Assembly: GCA_946406115.1 (NCBI GenBank)
Contig: OX291548.1
Span: 10,032,373-10,096,372, forward strand
DNA length: 64,000 nt
Direction of reading: 5' to 3'
Source of the DNA: Apoda limacodes
Lineage: Eukaryota > Arthropoda > Insecta > Lepidoptera > Limacodidae
Numbering within the stretch: position 1 is the first letter of the stretch; each line of letters starts with the position of its first letter. The position numbers and the translations under genes are program-made. The notes beneath the pieces are model-generated. The model was not told the origin of the DNA. It ran no database searches and saw nothing but the letters and a program-made list of their open reading frames with translations. This document shows positions 1 to 10,500 of this stretch, piece after piece.

Positions 1-2645
1 TCAACGCGCTAATATGAGTATAATGTCAGTGGAATCAACGTGCATAACTGCTCTAGAATTTGACAAAGAAAATTGGTACGTGGATAACGGAGCAACTAGC
101 CACATTACTGTACGAGCTGATCTGTTCAAGACATTTGAACCATTCAAAGATATTCACATGGTAACGACCGCTAACGGTGATCCATTTCTGTATTATATAT
201 CGAAGTACAGATACTTTATTTTCTTTAAAGATGATTACTTTAGATATCGCCATGTTTATTTTTTGAGGATAAAAACTGAAGTAAAACAGAAGTTAATTCA
301 ACTGATTGCAGAAACAAAGGCAATTGGTCACACTATCAAAACAATATCAAGTGACAATGGAGGAGAGTTTGAAAACCATGATATACAAGAGATATTAAAG
401 GAAAACGGAATCAAACAGCGTTTCACCATGCCCTTTACACCGTAACAGAATGAATGCAGTGAAAGGGAGAATAGGACATTGGTTGAAGCTGCAAGCAGTA
501 TGATGTATACACATAATACGTTGCCTCAAGGTTTATGGGAAGAACTTATAAACACGGTGGCATACATTCTTAATAGAACAGGAGCTACAAGACAAAACGA
601 TAAGTCTCCTTATGAGCTTTGGTTTAATAAAAAATCAAGCATCACACATTTAAGAATCATAGAAAGTACTTGCTATGCAAATATTCCAAAGCAAAACAGA
701 AAGAAATTAGATAAGAAATCTCATAGGGGAAAATTAATTGGTTATGATGATTGTGATGGCTATCGTATATGGTGCACTGAAAATAATCGACACAAGCTAA
801 TCAGATCAAGAGATGTTATCTTTGAAGAATTGCCACTGATTAACAAAGCTGATAATAGTGAAGAAGAGATTTAAGAGCCAGACACAAAACCTTAGAATTA
901 GAGTTTAGAGTGTCACCAGAGGCAACTAAGAATCTAACTTTAGATAGATTAGTTGAGGATTCTAATAACACTCATGAGAATGAAGAATGGTATGATACAT
1001 CTGAAACTCAATCTCTAGTAGAAGAAAACATTGAAGAAGTTGAAAGGGCAGATGAGTCGTTGCTAGAAATTACACAGTTTGAAGAATAAATTGAATTAGA
1101 TTGAGATATAGAGGATACTGAATTTAATGATGGAAATACACGACAATACAATTTGAAAGATCGATTTAAAATTCAGGCTCCATGTAAATTCAATGATTAT
1201 GTTAATTGAGTGACTCCAGTTACCTCCGAAGATGCAATGGCTAGCGAAGAAAAAGAAAAATGGATGGAAGCTATGAAACATGAACTGAAATCAAAACAAA
1301 CCCTGATGGGTCAATAGATAAATACAAAGCTCGCTTGGTTGTGAAGGGCTTCAAACAGAAGAAAGGCATTGATTATAGTGAGACTTTTAGTCCAGTCGCT
1401 CGCCTTGCAACTATTAGAGCTTTGCTTAGTGTCGCAGCTCGAGGAAACTATTACAATTCGACGTATGCACAGCGTTCCTTACAGAAGAAATATATAAGAA
1501 GCAGCCAGAAGGTTTCAGTGATGCTTTGTCTAAAGTTTGTCGATTTAATAGAAGCTTGTATGGACTGAACAGGCACCCAAATCCTGGAACTCCTGTGTTG
1601 CTGAAATATTAACTGAGTTAGAGTTTAAACAAAGCACTGTTGATCCTTGCCTATATATAAAGAACGTAGAAAAGAAGATAATCCTCACACTTTATGTTGA
1701 TGATGGCTTGGTAGCTGCTTCAGATAGTGATACGATTAATCATTTCATTTGTGATTTAAGAAAACGCCTTAAGATTACAATAAAGCCAGCCACCTATTAC
1801 CTAGGTTTAGAAATAGAACGTTTGAGTAACGGTTCTATAAAAATAAAACAAGAAGCGTATGCGAAGAAAGTATTAGAGTGTTTTCAAATGAGTGATTGCA
1901 AACAGGTTTCCACACCTACACAGAAAAATATTAGAGAAGACGTAGAAATATCTGAAGAAAACTCAGAAAACGAAACTCAGTTTCCTTATAAAGAAGCTGT
2001 AGGAGCTCTTGCGTATCTCATGTTGGGCATAAGACCAGACATTGCCTATGCAGTTGGAATTGGGTCTAGAAAACTAGAGAATCCTACAAGAGCTGATTGG
2101 ATTAAAGTTAAACGCATTAAGAGATACTTAAAAGGCACTAATTACCCACGGCATTGTATATAAAGCTGACCAGAATGTATCAAACAGTTTTGAAGGTTAT
2201 GGTGATGCCGATCATTAAAGTGATGAGATCACAGGCCGTTCCACCTCAGGTGTCATTTGCCGATATGCAGGAGGAGCTATCTCGTGGTTGAGCCAGAGAC
2301 AAGCTTCTGTTGCAATTTCTACGACTGAAGCGGTGATCATGGCGGCCAGTGAGACTACGAGAGCCTTACTAAATTGAATGATGTACCAATACTTAAAGCA
2401 GATAACGAAGCTGCAATAAGACTAGCTAAGAAACCAGAGTTCCACAAAAGAACAAAACACATACGGATTCGTTACTTTTTTGTTAGGTAATAGATTATAG
2501 AAGACCACTTAGAAGTGATGAAGGTACATTCAGCTAACCAAGTAGCTAATGCTATGACGAAACCAGTAGCTAAACCAAGTCTTCACAAGACGTGCCTAGA
2601 ACTTGGACTTCTGCCAGATGCGAAAACTAACTTGACGAGGGAGAA
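1..2645 (+). mobile_element. Decayed Ty1/Copia retrotransposon pol region (5' part outside window)
   Basis: The translation shows Copia pol domains in order. First is an aspartic protease with the active-site stretch VDNGATSHIT (about 95-130). It jumps directly to the integrase end with SSDNGGEFE (about 350-372), so most of the region between protease and integrase is deleted. An in-frame TAA at 443-445 interrupts the integrase; the same frame continues with SERENRTLVEAA to a stop near 872. Reverse transcriptase resumes at about 1320 ([19 protein letters not shown]), shifts frame around 1450, and contains the LYVDDG catalytic box near 1690-1710. RNase H is recognisable near 2280-2350 (SWLSQRQAS, STTEA). 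Gag and any 5' LTR lie upstream of the window or are lost. Several frameshifts and stops mean it cannot move by itself. Confidence 0.93.
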
Positions 2646-2822
2646 TGTTAACTTAGTGCTATAGCATCAAGGAGTTTTCACATAGTGTAATACCTACGTC
2701 TATGGTTGCTTAGCAATAATAAAGGGCTGTTTTTTGACATGTAAGAAAATATTACGGATTATAAAACTTTAGCTATATTTCTGTATTTTCATTGTTATTG
2801 GTCTTGAACTATATCCACAAAT
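2646..2822 (+). repeat. Probable 3' LTR of the Copia element
   Basis: The purine-rich tract GAGGGAGAA (2637-2645) directly precedes TGTTAAC, the usual start of a Copia-type LTR after the polypurine tract. An AATAAA-like signal (aataataaag) lies near 2716-2726. The right end is uncertain: the sequence changes sharply from AT-rich to GC-rich at about 2820-2826, where the antisense LINE begins. No second LTR copy is in the window for comparison. Confidence 0.6.
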
Positions 2823-2825
2823 CAG

Positions 2826-4250
2826 GCGCTGCTACTTCAGAAGGAGCCTCAGCCCGTACAGCGCCCAACGCTCAAGGGCCCCCCGCGGGAGCCTTGGCTT
2901 GGGTTGTCGCTCTCGGGGGCGACCCTTCGACCGGCGTGAGCCTCGAACCCGAAGGTAAGTCACCGCCAGGAGGGAAGTTCCCCGTTACGCGGGTGCGGTT
3001 GCAATTGAGTGGGGGTGAGAAGCGCCCCGGCACTCTTTGATACCTCGTGTATCCGTTCGGGCTCTGACGAACCCGGGGACAGCTCGGTACGAGCTTTGCC
3101 TGGCTTGTGGATACCTATAACAATTGCATCTTTCCATTGAGAAGGAAATGTGCAATTTTCGATAGCACCGTTGAAAATCCCTACTAGAAGGCAGAGAAAG
3201 GGAAGAGTGAAGCACTTTAGGATATCGTTAGAGATACCGTCCGCGCCCGGGGCTTTACGGGGGCGTAGGTCGTTGATGACCTGTTTGACTTCGTTGACAG
3301 TCGAACGATGGGAGTCCTGTGGGGACAGAGAAGTTCTGCGCTCCACTTTGCCGTCTACCTCACGCACGTGGTCGGCTGTCTGCTTAAGATACATTGGGCT
3401 TAGAGGCTAGACGCAAGGCAATCCGCTTTTTCGTCGTCATCGAACGCGGGAACGTTGTTAGGACGAGTTAACGGAGGGAGAGAGTTGGCGGTGTCTGATT
3501 TCAAAGCTCTGGCTATGTGCCAATAAGCTTGATGAGAAGCAGAAATGTTCTCCATCAGATCACCGAAATGTTGGGCGCGAAGCTTAGCTACAGCCGTTCT
3601 TACACAGCGGTGTAAATCGTTGAAGCGAGCTTTATTTTCGATAGTGGGAGCGCGATCGCGTCTGCGGCGGGCCGCGTTACGCTCAGTCAGTAGCGACCTG
3701 ATGTGCTGAGGCAGGATTAGGTGCCAACCGGCACTTGTCTGGAGCACTCGCCAACGGTGGCGGTCAGGTGGCTACAGTGGGATTATATTGTGAACGCAAT
3801 CTAGATGTGGCGAGCTGGGGTTTTCAAGCAATTGCCCGAATTAATCCCAGTCCGTCACGGTTCTAATGTCGGGAGGAGAATCCGAAGGGGAACCTAATCG
3901 GAGGAGGACAGGGCGGTGGTCTGAGTCAAGTTCGTCAAGCACTTCTATAGAGTGAAAGCTTAGCCTTACATTCTTTAGAAGTTCTATGTCGAGCACGTCA
4001 GGGCTGTTGCGAGTATTATGGGGAAAGTAAGTGAGCGTCGTAGGAGCGATGATTTCAAAGTTTAGTCTGGCAACTAAATAGTCGAGTCTGCCTCTCCGTG
4101 AAGTTACTGAAGAGTTCCAGCGACGTTGCTTGTAATTTAGGTCGCCGGGAAGAATGACGGCGTGGCCTGAATTTAAGAGCGACTGAAGGTCGATGCAATG
4201 AAGATTGGTTGATGGCCAGATCCCTAAGACAGACTCTTGGACCATATAAC
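2826..4250 (-). mobile_element. Antisense Jockey-superfamily LINE remnant (endonuclease and part of RT)
   Basis: Read on the minus strand, 4245-3841 encodes the end of an endonuclease/exonuclease/phosphatase domain (GDLNYKQRRWNS, GRLDYLVAR, LDSDHRPVLLRLG, the last carrying the conserved DH near the end of the domain). 3747-3400 encodes the linker between endonuclease and RT, rich in Arg (NAARRRRDRAPTIENKARF). 3394-2960 starts the RT domain (RPRKAPGADGISNDILK, FPSQWKDAIVIGIHKPGKA). The frames do not join: there are shifts between the three blocks, and no catalytic YADD box is present. The stretch 2826-3105 is GC-rich and does not continue the RT, so the copy is truncated or rearranged at that end. 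A short related stretch recurs near 34545-34610. Confidence 0.88.
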
Positions 4251-4544
4251 CACACTTAGGTTAAATACTCAAAGGACAGATTACAGAACTCGAAGTTAAT
4301 GCTTAACAATGACAAGGTGACAAATGTAATGAAAATAATGATTCTGCATCCCAAAACGAATGCGCCCATATTTAGCGGGGTTACCATTGCCATTCTCAAT
4401 AAATAAAAAAGAAAAGAAAACATTTTTGATAATGATAAATATTTACGTAGTTTTTTTTGTTTTTGTAGTGAAGTTAAGTATTCTGACTTAATTAAAGCCA
4501 CAAAAAAAAAATCATTTTCTTTTAGATTTGGTTTAACTTGCAAT

Positions 4545-7500
4545 ATGGAATTCACCATTAATATATTTACTTTAAATTGTTGGTAAGCAATTGTTATTAA
4601 AACGTGGTGTAAAATATTCTCTTTGATTGTTTAATCTCTTTACGGTAGGTATATGTTAAACATTTCAATTATAAATATTGTTTTATTTTAGGGGTATACC
4701 GGTTGTATCTAAAAACCGAATAGAAAGAATACATGCCATAGCGAAATACTTGGTGCAAAGTTCGCATGATATAGTATGCCTTCAGGAAATATGGAGTGAA
4801 AAAGACTACATGTTTTTAAAACAGAATTTGGAGTGTAACTTTCCTTATTCACATTATTTTTATAGGTTAGTACTTACTTGGATTGGTAGCAGTTGCTTCT
4901 GATCATATTTGGAGTACATTTTTTTTCCAGTGCTCGATCAGAATAACTAAAAGTTATTGCTCTAAGTTATTATTTGTTAAAAATAGTGACATACACAACA
5001 TTAATACTAGGAATAACATAAACTTGCAATTCCAAAATGTAGTCTTTAGAAGGTGCATGGCTCTTTTATAATTCAGAGCATTTGCTTTTTTAATACAATT
5101 TCTGAGAATATTGTTAACCTACCCGTACATACTATAGAAACTAATATTAAAAAGGTTCTTATTAACAAGGGATACTATACTGTGGAAGAATTCAATAAAG
5201 ATAATAATGTCTGGAATTAAAGGTATGGGCTCAATACTAGTCATCCATCCATGACTTATATAGTAGAGAATTTATGACACATTACAGTCAGGGGATGCTC
5301 CATGGATAGTCATTCGCCATTGGCTGCTTGGTGTTGGGGGGTTCTGGATGGGGGTGGGTGCGGTGCATAGATGTATATATTTATGTGCGTTTACACATAT
5401 TTGCATAGATTTTGTAAATTTGGTGGCTTGGTTCCTGCGTGATTGATGGTAACAGTGGTACACCCAGGAAGTTTCTTGTCAATTCTTCCCTTAGGCTTGT
5501 TTCCAAAGTGACAATAAGTGAAATGGTGTGCATTTGTTCCTGGACTGTCCTGTGGGGGCTGGGCTACTTAGTGATATACAACATCTGTGAGTGTCTGTGT
5601 CTGTCTGTGAGAGTGTACATGTTTGTGTGATGCACCCTCTCGCATTTGAGCCTCTCTGGTGCCAGTTGACCGATGGTGAATTGCAGCAGGTTATTTTATT
5701 TATTTATTTAAAATTTTTAGGGAAACAAAAAGCACAGAAATACAAATAAGAAATGATAAAAATAACTTAAGGCTCTAAAAGTTCCACTGATAGTAACAGT
5801 TTATCATATACATTACAATGTTCAAGTTATAGATAACTTATTCATAAAGTTAATGAGGTAGATACAGTTAAGTTAAAGTAGGTTTAGATACATTATTAAC
5901 GGAAAAACTCATTGGCTAATAAAGTTCTTAATTTTACAGCACTAGTATCAAAAAGTTCAAGGTCCAGTATAGCATTTAATTTGTTAAAGTTATCAGTAGC
6001 CCTACAAATAAATGAATTCTGTCTATAATTTGTGTTTACCAATTCCAACGAAAAAATTATTAATACTATATTTATTATATTGTTATACTGGTACCTATGT
6101 AAGTTTAGATATATTTTCTAATAGTATTAATTTTTGATGCATTGTTTGAGTACTGTGTATATTTATATTTCTCTTTATACATGTACTAGTTTTTGCCAAC
6201 AGCTCCACTCACGCCTGGATTGGCGTAGGATCTCTTAGAAATTTGCAATGGCAAGCTCTTCCTGTGGCTATAGTTCATGCATGTGGAATTTGGTCATATC
6301 TGCATACACTTTTATTTTTACAAAATAAAAGTCTAGCCTACATCCTTCTCCGTCTCTTCAATTATCTTTGAGCGAAGTTTTAGCTCAATTGGATGCTCCT
6401 TTGTGACGTGATGCAGGGACAAAGAAACAGACTCACTATTGCATTAATAATATACTACCTTTCGCCCGCGGCTTCACCCACCCTAAATTCATTCATGGCA
6501 ACTCTTCAATTATGGAAAAAAAAAACTAACTTGATGTTTTCAAGTAGCCTATGTCCTCGTGAATGAAGGCGAAGCGTGGGACGCTCTCCAGCCCGGTGGA
6601 CCGACGACCTTAAAACGGTGGCTAGTGGTGGCTGGATGCCGGATGCGGAAGGCAGAGGACCGGAACAAATGGCGCGCTATAGAGGAGGCTTACGTCCAGC
6701 AGTGGATCAATATGAGCTGATATGATATGATGATGTCCCTTCTCGGGACTCAAACTATCTTCATGCCCAGGAAACAGACAGAGTTCCTTTCCCATTTACA
6801 ATATTTATTATGTACATGGATAGTATGGATAGTTTTAAGTACATATAAGTATATGTATGTATATGATTGTGCAAGAATATAATTATGATGGTACTAATCC
6901 TACTAGCACTATATAAAATTTAAAAAAAATGCAAAAAAAACATCACGTGGTTAATTGACGGCCCCTAATGAAGAAAATGTACTTTCAAACTTATTCGGCA
7001 ACCTAAAGCTTGAAATGCTTTTAATATTTTTTTAACGATTTGTATATAGTTAGGGTCTTTGTTATTGCCTAAAAATTTCTTTATGACCTCTTTAAAAGCA
7101 ATCCACCCTTGTCTTTGAGGATCCTTCATGGTTGTGATGAATTGTGGATCAGCCATAAGTCGTCTATCTGGTCCAACAAAAGCACATTCTTTCAGCTTTG
7201 CCTCCGAAAGGCCTGGAAACTTTGATATTAAGTATTTTAAGCAATTTCCATCTCTTGGAAGTGGCTTTACAAATTGCTTTATCAATCCCAGCTTTATGTG
7301 AAGCGGTGGTAGAAGAACTTTATGAGAATGCACCCAAGTTTCATGCAGGACGTTCTTTTCGCCAACTTTAAATTCTTCCGGAGGCCAGCACTTTTTGGTC
7401 CACAAAAAGCAAGGGAATTTGGTAACGCACAGACGACATTGCACTATATTGAATCAAGATCTATAAAACAATGACGAGTTAACACGTAGTTGTACCGCAC

Positions 7501-10500
7501 GCACCACTTTCTACACTCTCAGAGCGCACACGTTCAGGTTACAACATGTTAATGTTTGTTAATTTAGCTCACACAGGACGTTCTTTATTTAGAAAGAAAT
7601 GATAGTTATGGCCTGTATTCATTTTAAAACAGTAATCAAAATAAACCTATTATTTGTGACTTTAAGTTAGTCCAAAAAACACTTTTTTTAAATAAAATTT
7701 TGCGTTTTGCAAAATAACCTGACATTCTGGATTTTTTTGAGTATTTTTTAGTTTTCAGTTCATCAGTTGAAACATTCAGACAGCATATTTGTTGCAGTCC
7801 TGAATCTTTAGGCTGTTATGGAGTTATCCAATTGAACGGTATTTCCAAGTATTCATGGATTTGTTGATGATGAGTTTCTTGCAAACCAAGGTTAGAGGAT
7901 TTTGCTGTTGGAGTTCCTAGCAGACCTCAAAGTTATTTTCCATAACTACAGATGGGTTTGATTATGATTTTATAGATGAGAAGTTAGTTTTCAAGAGATA
8001 GCTGAGATTTGTGTCCTGTCAACCACGATAGACCTTTGAATAGACTATTTTTTATTTCACTAAGTTAAGGAGTATCAATTTAATAAGCGATTTGCGTTGA
8101 CAGTATTTCTATGTAAATAAAACTTTTAAAATTATCAAAAAATACCAAAAAATGACCGAGATATAGACAATCAAAGTTTTGGTAAAATGCCTGACCCGCA
8201 AAACGGGCGAAACATACAAAAGTTGGAACATACTTTAATGTTTTAACGTGCATTACATGGCCATGGTCAACTGAGTGCTATTTTCGTAGCAAAGGCCCAT
8301 GTTCTATCTCAAAATAATGTGTCACCACAGGGGGTCATCGAATGTGAAGAAAAAATTGTAGTACCGAATAAAATTAAGAAGTCCCCAATTCGAGGTAATC
8401 ACTTAAAGGTTGGTAACACCAAAATTACGCACACAGATGTAAAAATGATAGTCGTATTAGCTGATTTACACACACATTGATAGGAAAATGGCTCGCAATA
8501 CTCCATTTGATGTTGTTTTGGACACGGTATCTAGACGTATAAGTCATCTTTGCTCTGCCTAATGGAAATGTGATCAACACACAGCTACTTATTAGGGACT
8601 TATGAAATCTTCGTTCATCAATCTTACAAATACACAACATTACATGATAAATATATATATAATACTAGCTGTCCCGGCGAACGTTGTTCCGCTGCCGTCC
8701 CTCTGTACCCGGCGAAAGTTGGTTTTTACCTATAGTGCCCGAGTCCGGCTCGCACTTGACATATCGAGATAAAAACTATCCTATCTTTTAAGTTGGATCA
8801 AATAACAGATATTTACGAAGTTTGATCAAAATCGGTTCAGTAGTTTAGGAGTCCATTGAGGACAAACATTGTGACATGAGATTTATATTTTATATATATT
8901 AAGATATGCATAGAATGTAAATTATGAAAATGTTCGTAGCTCTTGGTGTGTTCTCGTAGTGGTTGATGCAGCATGTATATATTGTTTCAAGTGGTGTTCT
9001 TGGCTCTGGTCTTTGTGTGTTCTCCAAGTGGTTGATACAGGATGTTTTTTTCCATAAGTGGCCCCTAAATGGCTACATTCACAAAATACACCATGGAGAC
9101 TGGTTTGGAGGCAAAGGAGTTGGTCTCTGCCGCATTAGATATAAACAAAGACTTATTAATATCTACTGCACACATGTAAGTATCTACATGTGTTAATATC
9201 ATACGTTATTAGGAGAAAAAGACTTGTGGCTTTTCCTTTTTCTAAATATAAAAGCACTAGTTTAAAAAACTAATTTTGACTTTATATTTGTTTTTATTTC
9301 GAATCAATAAGACCGGTCGGTCCATCTTATGATATATTTTATATTTATATTTCTGGACATAACACACAGCGACGTCTGCGCACGCGAAAGTAAGCAAAGC
9401 TTGTGTTATTACCTAGACAACATAAATGTATATTACTTTTTTTTGTAAATACATACATATCATACATAAATACACTAAGACATCAGACAAACACAATTGT
9501 TTATATTATGACATGAATATTTGTCCAGTGCGGGAATCGAACCTACACCCTCTGCACAGCAGCTTGACACACTACCAACTAGGCTGTGAGATATCTAGAT
9601 AAGTTATTTCTTAGTTTATAAATTAACAATAAACTTAAAAACTTACAGCTTCACGCCGAATACCACGAAGATGACATTTACTTAGCGCACCGAGTCTTAC
9701 AAGCTTACTCTACTGCTGAATTTGTTAACTTGACAAAAGAACCTGCTGATGTGTCTATACTTGCTGGAGATCTGAACACAGCACCTGGGGATTTGTCTTT
9801 TAGGTAAAATAAAAATAATAATTATGAAAACATAAACTTGTATTCAAATTATAGTAGTTAGTGCTAAACTAAAAAGGTGCGCCCTCTATGCAGATTAAAA
9901 ACGATAGATTAGTCTCTTTTTTTGTTTTTCATCAATCATCATTAAAATATGACTTGTGTAAGAACCTAAAGACAGGTAATCTTTTAGAATAAATCAGCTT
10001 AGGTACTTCTAAATTAAATAATTGACATTGTGAGGCTTTTTAAATGTTTTGATTGATTTTTAAGGTTACGTTTTGTTTGTTCTTTATATGAGAGTAACTG
10101 TTGCGTTACTTGCAGGTGGAAAGAGGCTATACCATACATTAGGACGTGGTTGTATATCCAGCCGCTGGTTACATACTTCCATGAAGTGAATAAAATCATG
10201 AAACCTTCCGTTTATTGCAGATAGCACTACCAGCCGCACTACTGGTAGTGCTGTTTACAAATGCTAGCACTACCATGGCACCGTTCAAATGTTTTATAGT
10301 ACAATCGGGGAAAAAAATACAAAAAGAAACCGGCCAAACGCGAGAAGGAGTTCCGTACGATAACGATACTATAAAGAGCTATATCTCAGAAGTATGATCT
10401 AAGAAGATTGACGTGTGTTTGTATTTCGATGGATTGATGACGAAAAGATAGTTTTTCCGACGGAGCAACTGAACGGTACAACTAGTGCGGTCGGTAGGAT

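Noticed and set aside
2792..3040. Plus-strand frame rich in Gly/Ala/Pro
   Set aside because: Produced by the GC-rich antisense LINE sequence and starts in the Copia LTR; no domain.
4256..4558. 100-codon minus-strand frame
   Set aside because: Overlaps the 5' end of the sphingomyelinase exon 1 in antisense and is AT-driven low-complexity sequence.
9533..9581. tRNA gene
   Set aside because: A and B boxes are present but the arms do not pair as a tRNA, and the sequence continues into a SINE body.
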